Assembly (NCBI GenBank): GCA_944387385.1
Contig: CALXES010000009.1
Span: 1 to 64,000 of the forward strand
DNA length: 64,000 nucleotides
From: an uncultured Clostridia bacterium
GTDB lineage: Bacteria > Bacillota > Clostridia > TANB77 > CAG-465
Direction: 5' to 3'
Made by a program: the position numbers and the translations under genes. This document shows, piece after piece, positions 1 through 9,035 of this stretch (position 1 is the stretch's first letter; each line of letters begins with the position of its first letter). Under the pieces are notes generated by a model. It saw nothing but the letters and a program-made list of their open reading frames with translations. It was not told the origin of the DNA and made no database searches.

Positions 1-43
1 AGTATAATATGGGAGTGAAATAACAAATGGAGGTATGAATATA

Positions 44-2521
44 ATGGACATTAATGACGAAAACTTTTTATCGGCACAAAAAATTGTACCTGTAAAAATA
101 GAAGACGAGATGAAAAAATCATACATAGATTATGCTATGAGTGTTATCGTTTCTCGTGCATTACCAGATGTTAGAGATGGTCTTAAACCAGTTCATAGAA
201 GAATTTTATATACAATGTATGAAGATAGTTTATGGCCAGAAAAAGCATATAGAAAATGTGCAAATATTGTTGGTAGCGCAATGGGTAGATATCATCCACA
301 TGGTGATGCAGCTATATATGATGCTTTGGTTCGTTTGTCTCAAAACTTTTCACTAAGGTATCCGCTAGTTGACGGTCATGGTAACTTTGGTTCGATGGAT
401 AATGATCCTCCAGCTGCAATGAGGTATACAGAAGCAAAACTTGAAAAAATAGCTTTGGAGATGCTAGCAGATCTAGATAAAGAAACTGTAGATTTTATGC
501 CTAACTATGATGATAGGTTAAAAGAACCTACTGTTTTACCTGCTAAATTACCATATCTATTAATAAACGGAGCTTATGGTATAGCTGTTGGTATGGCTTC
601 AAATATACCACCACACAATTTAGGTGAAGTTGTAGATGGTATTGTTGCTCAAATAGATAATCCAGATATAACTAATGAAGAATTAATGCAATATATTAAA
701 GGACCAGATTTTCCAACTGCAGGAATTATTGTTGGAAAAGATGGAATAAAGGATGCCTATACGACTGGTAGAGGAAGAGTTTGCTTAAGAGCTAAAGCTG
801 AAATAGAAGAGGATAATCGTGGAAGATTTAGAATTATAGTGACTGAAATTCCTTATCAAGTAAATAAAGCTGCTTTAGTAGAAAATATAGCAAAACTTGT
901 ACAAGCAAAAACAATAGAGGGAATATCAGATTTAAGAGATGAAACAGATAGAGAATCTGGTATGAACTGTTCGGTTCGTATTGTAATTGAATTAAAAAGA
1001 GATGCAAATCCTAATGTGGTTTTAAATCAATTATATAAACATACACAATTACAAAATACAATAAGTATGTTAATGCTTGCGATTGTTAATGGTGTACCAA
1101 AAGTATTAACATTAAGAGAAATACTTGCTGAGTATATAAAGCATAGAGAGCAAGTTGTAATTAGAAGAACAAAATTTGATCTAAATAAGGCAGAAGCTAG
1201 AATTCATATTTTAGAAGGCTTAAGAATTGCAATAGATAATATTGATGAAGTTATACATGTAATTAGAAACTCATATGATGATGCTTTACAAAATTTAATG
1301 CAAAGATTTGGTCTTACAGAAATTCAAGCTCAAGCAATATTAGACATGAGGCTTGCTAGACTTCAAGGATTACAAAGAGATAAAATAGAAGAGGAATATA
1401 ATGAGCTTTTAGCACTTGCTAAGCATTTGAGAGAAATACTTGCTTCTGAGCAGTTGGTAAAAGATATAATTAAGCAAGAAGTGTTAGAATTAAAACAGAA
1501 ATTTGGAGATGAAAGAAAAACAGCAATAACTCATGGTGTTGGCGATATAGATTTTGAATCTTTAATAAAAGAGGAGAATAATGTAGTAACACTTACTCAT
1601 TTTGGATATATAAAAAGAGTTGTTGCAGATGTATATAGAAGTCAAAGACGTGGAGGTAAAGGGCTTACTGCAATGAATACACGTGAAGAGGACTTTGTTG
1701 AACATTTATTTGTTACATCTACTCATAATAGTTTAATGTTCTTTACAAATACAGGAAAAGTATTTAAATTAAAAACATATGAACTTCCTGAAGCAAGTAG
1801 GACAGCAAAAGGAACAGCAATTGTTAATTTGCTTCAGCTTTCTCAAGGTGAAAAAGTAACTGCTGTTATGCCTGTTGAAAACTTTAATGATGACTCATTA
1901 TTTGTACTTATGGCAACAAGTAATGGTCTTATTAAAAAGACTAAATTATCTGAGTATTCTAATATTAGAAAAACAGGAATACAGGCTATAACATTAAAAG
2001 AAGATGATGAGTTAATAGACGTAAGGCTTACAGATGGAACTAATGACGTTATAATGGTAACAAGAGAAGGTCTATCTATTAGATTTAAGGAAGAAGAAGT
2101 AAGAGCCGTTGGTAGAACTTCTATGGGTGTAAAAGGAATTGCACTTGGAAAAGAAGATAAAGTTGTAGGAATGGAACCTATAAAAGAAGATAATGGATAT
2201 GTTCTTGCTATAACAGAAAACGGCTTTGGAAAGAGAACAGAGCTTGAAGAATATAGATGTCAAGGAAGAGCAGGAAAAGGTGTCCTAACATATAAAATTA
2301 CTTCAAAAACAGGAAATATAGTTGGAGTTGAACTTGTAGACGATCATGATGAAGTAATGTTAATTACAGACACTGGTGTAATTATAAGACTTAACGTAGA
2401 TGATATTAGTATTTTAGGAAGAAATACACAAGGAGTTACACTTATGAGAACATCTGATGGTGGAAAAGTAATTAATATAGCAAAAGTTCCTAAAGAAGAC
2501 GAAGAAGTTGAAGAAAAATAA
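44..2521 (+). CDS. gyrA: DNA gyrase subunit A
   Basis: Breakage-reunion subunit of DNA gyrase (A2B2), which introduces negative supercoils using ATP hydrolysed by GyrB. An N-terminal winged-helix/tower region contains the active-site tyrosine in AAMRYTEAKL (about Tyr128 from this start). The C-terminal beta-pinwheel carries the GyrA box QRRGGKG near residue 535, which separates it from ParC. Length, about 825 aa, is normal. An ATG at 35 lies one base after GGAGG; the in-frame ATG at 44 is ten bases away and is preferred. The quinolone-determining region reads HPHGDAAIYD, with Ala where E. coli has Ser83, while the Asp87 equivalent is kept. gyrB is presumably just upstream of the window (inferred). 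Confidence 0.97.
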   Translation: MDINDENFLSAQKIVPVKIEDEMKKSYIDYAMSVIVSRALPDVRDGLKPVHRRILYTMYEDSLWPEKAYRKCANIVGSAMGRYHPHGDAAIYDALVRLSQNFSLRYPLVDGHGNFGSMDNDPPAAMRYTEAKLEKIALEMLADLDKETVDFMPNYDDRLKEPTVLPAKLPYLLINGAYGIAVGMASNIPPHNLGEVVDGIVAQIDNPDITNEELMQYIKGPDFPTAGIIVGKDGIKDAYTTGRGRVCLRAKAEIEEDNRGRFRIIVTEIPYQVNKAALVENIAKLVQAKTIEGISDLRDETDRESGMNCSVRIVIELKRDANPNVVLNQLYKHTQLQNTISMLMLAIVNGVPKVLTLREILAEYIKHREQVVIRRTKFDLNKAEARIHILEGLRIAIDNIDEVIHVIRNSYDDALQNLMQRFGLTEIQAQAILDMRLARLQGLQRDKIEEEYNELLALAKHLREILASEQLVKDIIKQEVLELKQKFGDERKTAITHGVGDIDFESLIKEENNVVTLTHFGYIKRVVADVYRSQRRGGKGLTAMNTREEDFVEHLFVTSTHNSLMFFTNTGKVFKLKTYELPEASRTAKGTAIVNLLQLSQGEKVTAVMPVENFNDDSLFVLMATSNGLIKKTKLSEYSNIRKTGIQAITLKEDDELIDVRLTDGTNDVIMVTREGLSIRFKEEEVRAVGRTSMGVKGIALGKEDKVVGMEPIKEDNGYVLAITENGFGKRTELEEYRCQGRAGKGVLTYKITSKTGNIVGVELVDDHDEVMLITDTGVIIRLNVDDISILGRNTQGVTLMRTSDGGKVINIAKVPKEDEEVEEK

Positions 2522-2544
2522 TAAAGAAGGCATAGTTTTATTAA

Positions 2545-2736
2545 CTTGTTAACAAAAAGTAGACACAAAAAAATTTATTGAAACCCTAATTGGAGTTTAT
2601 ACTCAATTGGGGTTTTATAATTTAATGTATAATGAGGTTTTCTATTATATATAGCTATAATTAATTTTTCTTCTTTACTCCAATATTTATTTTTACCATC
2701 TTTTGGTCTTTCTATAACAAATTCCTCCTTAATATT
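2545..2736 (-). pseudogene. Eroded IS3-family transposase remnant
   Basis: On the minus strand an open frame with no ATG reads IERPKDGKNKYWSKEEKL, like the start of an IS3-type OrfA, and then runs directly into RKPHYTLNYKTPIEYKLQLG, like the C-terminal end of a DDE transposase. It stops at 2575-2577. Everything between, including the DDE core, is missing, so this is an internally deleted insertion sequence. Beyond the stop the sequence TGTGTCTACTTTTTG (minus strand) resembles a terminal inverted repeat of this family. An AAGGAGG site (2724-2730) remains upstream. The family assignment is from recalled consensus sequences. Confidence 0.55.
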
Positions 2737-2752
2737 ATTTTAACATAAATAA

Positions 2753-2789
2753 AAAATGAAAGGAGATTTTTTATCTCTACTTTCATTTT
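2753..2789 (-). terminator. Terminator of the 5002-2837 gene pair
   Basis: AAAATGAAAGGAGA pairs with TCTCTACTTTCATTTT with one bulge. Read on the minus strand the stem is followed by a T-rich run, so it fits as the Rho-independent terminator of the two minus-strand genes that end at 2837. Confidence 0.6.
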
Positions 2790-2836
2790 ACTACTTCACT
2801 AAATGCAAGGATTTAATATTTATATTGTAAATTCGA

Positions 2837-3067
2837 TTATTCTTTAAAATATTTATTATATATTATATATATAATTGCTTTGGTTTCATCAGAAATTCCT
2901 TGTTTTTCCAAATCTATATTTGGAACTATATCTATTTCATTAAATGTTGATTTATTTTTTTCAATAAAATTTAAAAAATTCTCGTTTATCTTTTTTCTAT
3001 CTTCTTCTCTCATTAAAGAAAGTATTTGGCTTACTTCATTTAATGCTTCTCTATATTTTGTTTTCAT
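2837..3067 (-). CDS. Small conserved protein, partner of upstream 643-aa protein
   Basis: A 76-aa protein of unknown function, predicted helical and soluble. Its ATG (3067-3065) lies three bases after the stop of the 643-aa gene, and its AAAGGAG site lies inside the end of that gene, so the two are probably translationally coupled. It is clearly homologous to the 91-aa product of 49989-50264: both follow the pattern YxxAxxEVxxxLS, then EExxKI, KN, IxPxI, Q, SxExxAI and a final YF. The repeated pairing of a large and a small gene argues that the small protein works with its large neighbour, as chaperone, antidote or subunit; none of these is proven. Confidence 0.75.
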   Translation of the reverse strand: MKTKYREALNEVSQILSLMREEDRKKINENFLNFIEKNKSTFNEIDIVPNIDLEKQGISDETKAIIYIIYNKYFKE

Positions 3068-3070
3068 ATA

Positions 3071-5002
3071 TTAAATCTCCTTTTTTTGTTCATCAAGAGC
3101 TTGGCTAGCTTCTTGTAAGAAATCATCTATATCTTTAGTTGTAGTTTTAATATTTCCTAGCTCTTCAACAGATATGTAATTTTTATCTTTTTTTACATTC
3201 TCTTTTGAATTCATATTTTTTTCTTTTTCAATTAATTTTTCTACAATATCTACTCTTTGTGATAATCCTTTTTTACTATAAATTTCACCATTTTTCCTTA
3301 ATATTGCAATGGCTTCTTTATGTTTATTACAAAAATATTCAAATTCTTTTTGAGAACTGCATAAACTAAAATCTGTATAAGCATCTCTTGCCCATTGACT
3401 ACCAATAGGATTTGAGCTTCCCATTCCTTTTTCTGTTTGAATACACTTGCCATTAATAATGTATCGTCTTTCTCCACCACGATTATCAAAAGGTTTACCA
3501 AATATGACGTCTCTAGTACTAAATTCAAATTCTAAATCTTTTTCTTCTAATTGAGGCAAACTTTCTTTATATTTAGGTGAATTCATAAATTCTAATCTTA
3601 ATTTTTCATCTACTTTAGGATCAAGAGCTAATTTTCGGATAGTTTCTTCATTTATATCAGTAACTTTATCTTGTAAAACAGCTTTTATTGCTGTATCTTT
3701 CATATATGAATCATTAGTCATTTTCTGAAAAATTTCATTTGGTATAGAATCCCTTTTTAAAAATTCTTTTGCAATAATTGAGCTATGATATGAATCAAAA
3801 ATTTCATTTAATGTATCCTCAGAAATATTTTTTTGATTAACTAAGTATTCTGCATTTTTTTCATTTACTTTTAGCTCTTCTATTATTTCAGAAGGAATAT
3901 TTTTACAATTTTGTATAATTGATGATTTAAAATTATCTGATGCATATAGTTCTTTTATATAATCTTCTGGTATTGTGTGTGACTTTAAAAGTGATGATAG
4001 AATATCACTAGCTGTTTTATTATCTTCAGACTTATCAAGTTCTATAGTCTTATCTTTTATAGCAATAATTTGAGATTCAGTTAAATTTTTATTATTTGCT
4101 ATAGCATCAAGTTGAGCATATTTAGAGTCTTTCATAACTTCAGTAAATAAATCTTCAGTTATAGGAAAATCTTGTAGTACACAGTTTTTATTAAAGTTTG
4201 ATGAATTATTATATAAGAATTCTGTTACATTGTCTTTTCCTCTTTGATAATCTTTAGTGTCAATATCTGATAAAGCTTTAGAGTTTAGAATATTTACTCC
4301 ATATTGGTTAATAAGATCGTCTATTAAATCTTTTTTAAAATCAGGATTATAATATTTAAAATTTTCTAAAATATTTTTAGCTTGGTCTTCTGTAATTTGA
4401 TATTTTTCAATATCTTCTTTTATAATATCATTTGATTTTATTTCTGCTTTTTCAATTTTTTCTTTAATTTGGTTTAGTTTGTCATCATTAAGTATATCTT
4501 GAAATTTTTTTGATTCGTAATTTAAATCATTCATGTAATTTGTTAAATCAATATATGTTGATGGTGAGTCTTGTGTATGTACAAAAAGTGGATGATGTTC
4601 AACTATTAAATCCTCCTCATCATAGATATTATCATATAGAACAGTATTTATATGATTAGCCATTAAATTATATAATTCTTCTTGTCCATTGTCCATTTGT
4701 AAAATTGTTGATGGAAGAATGCAAAAACTATTTTCATCATCTATATTGATATAAATCTTATCATAATAAACAGTATTATCATTATTTGAGATATAATATC
4801 CAATATCCAAGTCATCGATTAATAATTCTCCATTATTAATATCATTAATAAATTTAAGTGCAGTCTTATTTTTTTTGATGAAAAACTTATCAAGTTCATC
4901 AGTGTCCACGTTTTTGTTTAGTATTTTTTCTTCTTGATTTAGTTTGCTAAATTCTTCGCAATATTGCTTAAACTTTTCTTTATTAGATTCACTTTTATTC
5001 AT
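3071..5002 (-). CDS. Large helical protein of a bicistronic module, unknown function
   Basis: A 643-aa soluble protein with no signal peptide or membrane segment. The first 150 residues look alpha/beta with acidic loops. Residues about 290-490 contain repeated short helical units with an IPxEIIxEL-like pattern, such as IPEDYIKEL, IPSEIIEEL and IPNEIFQKM, suggesting a HEAT-like or variant leucine-rich solenoid. A compact region near 500-590 (FDNRGGERRYIINGKC, then GSQWARDAYTDFSLC) may be a separate domain, and the tail is charged and coiled-coil-like. The ATG follows AGGTGATAT at good spacing. The gene order large-small is shared with 47416-50264, although the large proteins are not obviously alignable throughout. 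I do not recognise a named family. Confidence 0.75.
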   Translation of the reverse strand: MNKSESNKEKFKQYCEEFSKLNQEEKILNKNVDTDELDKFFIKKNKTALKFINDINNGELLIDDLDIGYYISNNDNTVYYDKIYINIDDENSFCILPSTILQMDNGQEELYNLMANHINTVLYDNIYDEEDLIVEHHPLFVHTQDSPSTYIDLTNYMNDLNYESKKFQDILNDDKLNQIKEKIEKAEIKSNDIIKEDIEKYQITEDQAKNILENFKYYNPDFKKDLIDDLINQYGVNILNSKALSDIDTKDYQRGKDNVTEFLYNNSSNFNKNCVLQDFPITEDLFTEVMKDSKYAQLDAIANNKNLTESQIIAIKDKTIELDKSEDNKTASDILSSLLKSHTIPEDYIKELYASDNFKSSIIQNCKNIPSEIIEELKVNEKNAEYLVNQKNISEDTLNEIFDSYHSSIIAKEFLKRDSIPNEIFQKMTNDSYMKDTAIKAVLQDKVTDINEETIRKLALDPKVDEKLRLEFMNSPKYKESLPQLEEKDLEFEFSTRDVIFGKPFDNRGGERRYIINGKCIQTEKGMGSSNPIGSQWARDAYTDFSLCSSQKEFEYFCNKHKEAIAILRKNGEIYSKKGLSQRVDIVEKLIEKEKNMNSKENVKKDKNYISVEELGNIKTTTKDIDDFLQEASQALDEQKKEI

Positions 5003-5095
5003 ATATATATCACCTAATTTTTATTATATATTAAAACAAAAAAATTTTCTATAATATATATATTTTTTTTTGCTTTTTTAATTTTAATTTTTTTG

Positions 5096-5126
5096 TTGAA
5101 AAATATAATAATTATGGTATAATAAT
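5096..5126 (+). promoter_or_regulatory. Extended -10 promoter upstream of AI-2E-type gene
   Basis: TTGAAA (5096-5101), 16 bases, then TATAAT (5118-5123) inside TATGGTATAATAAT. A second TATAAT at 5207-5212 is closer to the gene and could also be used. The rest of 5003-5237 is AT-rich with no gene seen. Confidence 0.5.
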
Positions 5127-5237
5127 AACATGTAACAAATTTTGATATTTATTGAATAATTAGACATAAAATTTACATAAACTATTTTAAATATTAAAAG
5201 TTATGTTATAATATAATAGAAAAAAGGAGGAATCGAT

Positions 5238-6419
5238 ATGTTTGAACTTAACAAGAAAAACATAAAGAAGATTCTGTTAATTATTACTTATACTATTTTA
5301 TTATGTTTTGCATTAGTTAAATTTGACTTAGTTTTAAATATTTTAGGATATCTTTTAAATCTACTAAAGCCATTTATTTTTGGATTTTGTATAGCATTTA
5401 TCCTTAATATTCCTTTAAGTAGAATTGAAAGATCTTTTAAAGAAAAGAAGAAAAACAAAAAGGCAAATAATTCTAAAGCAAGGCAAGAGGCAACTGTTAA
5501 GAGAACAACCAAGGTAAGTTCAAAAGTAAGAGTGTTTTCAATAATATTATCGCTTTTAATTTTTGCGGGAATTATATTTTTAACATTATTTTTAGTTATA
5601 CCTGAATTTATCAATACAATAAGTATTTTTAAAGACAGTATTCCAAGTGCTTTTAATACAGTTCAAGAGTGGGCCAGAGACTTAATGAGTAATAATCAAC
5701 AAGTTGTTGAAAAGATTAATGAATTCAAACCAGACTGGCAACAAATATATGATGAGGCTAGTGTTTGGATAAAATCAATGGCTAGTGGATTGATTGGGGT
5801 ATCAATTGATTTTATTGTTGGATTATTTTCGGGAATAGTTAATTTCTTTATGGGAGTGATTTTTGCTGTATATATGCTTATGCAAAAAGAAAAGTTAACA
5901 TCTCAACTAAAAAGAATAGTAAGAGCGTATTTACCAGATAAAAAGGCACAAAAATTACTTTATATTGGACATATAACTAATGATACGTTCAAAAAGTTTT
6001 TTGGCGGACAATTTATTGAAGCAATATTATTAGGTGTTTTATGCTTTATAGGAATGACTATATTTGGAATGCCTTATGCACTTACTATATCTGTACTTGT
6101 TGGTGTTACAGCTTTAATTCCTGTATTTGGTGCTTTTTTTGGTACTGCTATTGGTGCAATTTTAATACTTGCAGTAAATCCAATGCAAGCTTTTTGGTTT
6201 GTAGTATATATTATAGTTTTACAACAAATAGATGGAAACTTTATATATCCAAAAATTGTTGGAGACTCAGTAGGACTTCCAGGAATTTGGGTTATGTTGG
6301 CTGTACTAGTAGGTGGAAACAGTTTAGGAATTATAGGAATGTTAATAGGAGTTCCAATTGCTTCAGTTGCATATAAACTAATAAAGGAATACGTTAAAAA
6401 GAAAAAAATAGAAGAATAA
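5238..6419 (+). CDS. AI-2E family transporter
   Basis: A 393-aa integral membrane protein of the AI-2 exporter-like superfamily (PF01594), which includes autoinducer-2 exporter TqsA and Na+/H+ antiporter-like members; the substrate cannot be told. Two hydrophobic segments lie at about residues 11-55, followed by a basic cytoplasmic loop (KEKKKNKKANNSKARQE), a membrane helix near 100-120, a long helical segment, and the conserved C-terminal block with FFGGQFIEAI, GVTALIPVFGAFFG and DGNFIYPKIVG. The ATG is preceded by AAAGGAGG. It is monocistronic, with a terminator immediately downstream. Confidence 0.85.
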   Translation: MFELNKKNIKKILLIITYTILLCFALVKFDLVLNILGYLLNLLKPFIFGFCIAFILNIPLSRIERSFKEKKKNKKANNSKARQEATVKRTTKVSSKVRVFSIILSLLIFAGIIFLTLFLVIPEFINTISIFKDSIPSAFNTVQEWARDLMSNNQQVVEKINEFKPDWQQIYDEASVWIKSMASGLIGVSIDFIVGLFSGIVNFFMGVIFAVYMLMQKEKLTSQLKRIVRAYLPDKKAQKLLYIGHITNDTFKKFFGGQFIEAILLGVLCFIGMTIFGMPYALTISVLVGVTALIPVFGAFFGTAIGAILILAVNPMQAFWFVVYIIVLQQIDGNFIYPKIVGDSVGLPGIWVMLAVLVGGNSLGIIGMLIGVPIASVAYKLIKEYVKKKKIEE

Positions 6420-6442
6420 AGGCATTTTAATTGCCTTTTTTC
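6418..6442 (+). terminator. Terminator after AI-2E-type gene
   Basis: AAAGGCA, a seven-base loop, TGCCTTT and a T-run. The stem starts at the stop codon. Confidence 0.8.
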
Positions 6443-6460
6443 TTTATTTTTAAGACAAGA

Positions 6461-6474
6461 TATGGTATAATAAT
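6461..6474 (+). promoter_or_regulatory. rnpB promoter (extended -10)
   Basis: TATGGTATAATAAT lies directly before the RNase P RNA; the -35 (TTTATT) is poor, so the TG-type extended -10 probably carries recognition. Confidence 0.65.
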
Positions 6475-6482
6475 TATGTTTT

Positions 6483-6810
6483 AGTATCTCTGATGATCGC
6501 CGGCTGTCGAGAAGCGGGAGGAAAGTCCGGACACTATAGAGCAGGGTGCTAGATAACGTCTAGTGAGAGTGATCTTAAGGAAAGTGCAACAGAAAATAAC
6601 CGCTACTATATGTAGTAAGGGTGAAAACGTGAGGTAAGAGCTCACGAGTAACTATGGAGACATAGTTACGGTGTAAACCCCACCTAGTGCAACACCAGAA
6701 TAAAACGTTTGAGGTTGCTCGCCTAGTTTTGAGTTGGTGGCTTGAAGTATATAGTGATATATACTCTAGATAAATGATCATCTAATACAGAATCCGGCTT
6801 ATGAGATACT
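6483..6810 (+). ncRNA. rnpB: RNase P RNA
   Basis: Catalytic RNA of ribonuclease P, which matures tRNA 5' ends with the RnpA protein. Conserved sequences are visible in order: GAGGAAAGTCCGGAC near the 5' end, ACAGAAAATAACCGC in the middle, GGTAAGAGCTCAC, and ACAGAATCCGGCTTAT near the 3' end. The ends are set by P1: AGTATCTC (6483-6490) pairs perfectly with GAGATACT (6803-6810). A strong terminator follows. Confidence 0.95.
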
Positions 6811-6820
6811 AAAACTAATA

Positions 6821-6848
6821 AAAAAGCTCTTTTTTGAGCTTTTTTTTA
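6821..6848 (+). terminator. rnpB terminator
   Basis: AAAAGCTC, a T-rich loop, GAGCTTTT and a run of T. Confidence 0.85.
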
Positions 6849-6941
6849 TATTTTATTTGACATGAATAAATTATGGTGGTATTATATCCTCAACGTTTTT
6901 AAAATTTTTTTCAGATTTTTAATAAAAAAGGAGGGATTATT

Positions 6942-8217
6942 ATGAGTAAATTTAATTTTAAATGCTCTATTTGTGGTAAAAATATTAACCGGTAGTACAA
7001 AGGTCTTAATTTTAAATAATGGATTGGTATGCCCTGAATGCCAAAATGAGTTAAGTTCATATTTTATAAATGCAATTATTAATGTGGCAGATATTTTAAC
7101 CATGGATGATTCATATGATTATTATAACGATTATGATAAAGAGTTAGCAAACGGATTTAATACGACAAAAATGGATAATCCAAAAATTATTAATAAAGAG
7201 AAAAATGAAGTAAAATCCAAAATTAATCCATACCAAGTATATAAAAAGATTTCGAGTAAGGTTATAGGTCAAGATGACCAAATAAAAAATATTATTTCTA
7301 TAATAATAAGAAATAATATGACCAATAATGCTTATGTAAAAAGTAATATATTCTTAATTGGAGGTACAGGTAACGGAAAATCTGAGACTATTAAGCAGAT
7401 TGCAAAAGAACTAGATATACCATATGTTATAGAAGATTCTTCAAAATATACTCAAGAAGGATATGTTGGAGATAGCGTTCAAGATGCAGTAATTAAACTT
7501 ATTAATGAGGCAAAAGATTTAAAGAAGGCAGAACATGGAATTATAGTTTTTGATGAAATAGATAAAAAAACGGATAACGGAGATAGAAGCAATGTGGCTA
7601 CAACAAGTGTTCAAGATAGCTTACTAAAAATGCTTGAAGGAACTAATATTCATACTAATATAGGAACTATTAGTACAGAGCATATTACTTTTATTCTTAT
7701 TGGTGCATGTGAAGCTGCATTTGAAGCAAGAAGAAAGAGACTTACTGGAAAAGGAAAAATTGGTTTTACTAATACAGATAAAAGCAAGACAAATGAGCTT
7801 AGCAATCCAAATTTTATACCTCAAGATTTAGTTGAGGCAGGGTTTAAATCTGAATTTGTTGGAAGAATAGACTATATTCAAGAATTTAATCCAATGGATA
7901 AAGATATGGCTATTAGAATAATAAATGAGTCAAAAATCTCTATATTTAACTTTTATATAAATGAATTAAAACGATATAAAGTAGATGTTGTAATGAATAG
8001 AGAAGAAGTTATAGAGTGTATTGCTAATAGAGCGGTACAGCTTGGAACAGGAGTAAGAGGAATTAGACAAATTGTTGTAGAAATGTTTAAGAATATATTT
8101 TCTCAAGTTATTATATCTAATGCTACATCTAAACAAGAATATGAATGTATTATAGACAAAAATATAGTTTATGATAATACAAAATTCAAATTATGTAAAA
8201 AGAAACGACAAAATTAA
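6942..8217 (+). CDS. ClpX-like AAA+ unfoldase with frameshifted N-terminal zinc finger
   Basis: ATP-driven protein unfoldase related to ClpX, the regulatory ATPase that feeds substrates to ClpP. From a GTG at 6973, Walker A GGTGNGKS is at residues 130-137, pore loop GYVG at 163-166, Walker B VFDEID around 192-197, a KIGF loop (IGF 263-265) like the ClpP-docking loop, EFVGRID with the arginine finger, and GTGVRGIRQ as sensor 2. The well-placed AAGGAGGG and ATG lie at 6942, and that frame reads CSICGKNINR then TAG. The second half of the zinc finger (CPEC) is in the +1 frame. A one-base insertion near AACCGG (about 6988-6993) would explain this. The true gene therefore spans 6942-8217; it may be mutated, mis-sequenced or recoded. 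It is more divergent than housekeeping ClpX. Confidence 0.8.
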
Positions 8218-8319
8218 TTGCTATCGATATACAAATAAATGTCAATATTATTGACTTTTATTTTTTTTTATAATACAATCATAAGTAGTATAAATTTAAA
8301 CAAGATAGGGGGGCTTTTT

Positions 8320-9015
8320 ATGGAATTTAAAGCTTTAGAAGGAAAAAATGTAGAAATAAAAGTAGGAGAAAATACGTATAAAAGACATGCAATTGAGACA
8401 CACTATGTGCAACTTGGTGAAAGCTATGTTGACTTAATTAAAAAATATGTTGTGCCAATATATGAGGAAGGAGATATAGTTTCGATTAGTGAAAAGATAA
8501 TTAGTCTTTGTCAAAGAAGAATAGTATATAAAAAAGATGTAAAAGTATCTGGTCTTGCAAAATTTTTATCTAAATTTGCAATGAGAAGTGATGCAGGAGT
8601 TGGTGTAGATAATCCATATAAGATGCAATTTGCTATAAATCTTTGCGGTCCTATTAAAGTTTTATGGGCTGCTATTGCAGGTGGAATTTGTAAATTATTT
8701 GGTAAAAAGGGTGTGTTTTATGAAATCGTTGGTCAAGAAGTTAGTGGCTTAGATGGTTTTTATGGTAATGTTTTTTCAGATTACGCAGAATTTGGTATTA
8801 GAATACCAGATAATTCAACAGGAGTATGTAATGAGATATTTGAGGCTACAGGAGTAAAATGTATGATTGTTGATGCAAACGATTTTAATATTGAGATATT
8901 AGGAAAAGCAGATGCAATTGATGTAGATGATGCAGAACTAAAAGGTATGATAAAAGATAATCCATGTGGTCAAGCTAAAACTTTAACACCAATGGTTCTT
9001 ATTAGAAAAGTATAA
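8320..9015 (+). CDS. CofE-like (F420-0:gamma-glutamyl ligase family) protein
   Basis: A 231-aa protein resembling the CofE/F420-0:glutamate ligase fold. Supporting stretches are VKVSGLAKFLSKFAMR, a GPIKVLWAAIAGGICKLFGKK segment, and the ending VDANDFNIEILGKADAI. The family joins glutamate to coenzyme F420-0 in methanogens and actinobacteria, but many Firmicutes carry homologues with no F420 pathway, so the real substrate is unknown. The start is the ATG at 8320, which follows AGGGGGG; an upstream in-frame start at 8239 lacks a binding site. It begins a run of four closely spaced same-strand genes ending in the VirD4-type ATPase. Confidence 0.65.
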   Translation: MEFKALEGKNVEIKVGENTYKRHAIETHYVQLGESYVDLIKKYVVPIYEEGDIVSISEKIISLCQRRIVYKKDVKVSGLAKFLSKFAMRSDAGVGVDNPYKMQFAINLCGPIKVLWAAIAGGICKLFGKKGVFYEIVGQEVSGLDGFYGNVFSDYAEFGIRIPDNSTGVCNEIFEATGVKCMIVDANDFNIEILGKADAIDVDDAELKGMIKDNPCGQAKTLTPMVLIRKV

Positions 9016-9035
9016 TAAAGGGGTGTAAAAGGTAT

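Noticed and set aside
2582-2620. Hairpin AAACCC…/…GGGGTTT as the gyrA terminator
   Set aside because: It coincides with the codons of the IS3 transposase remnant and lacks a good T-run on the plus strand; it may act as one by chance, so it is only mentioned with the remnant.
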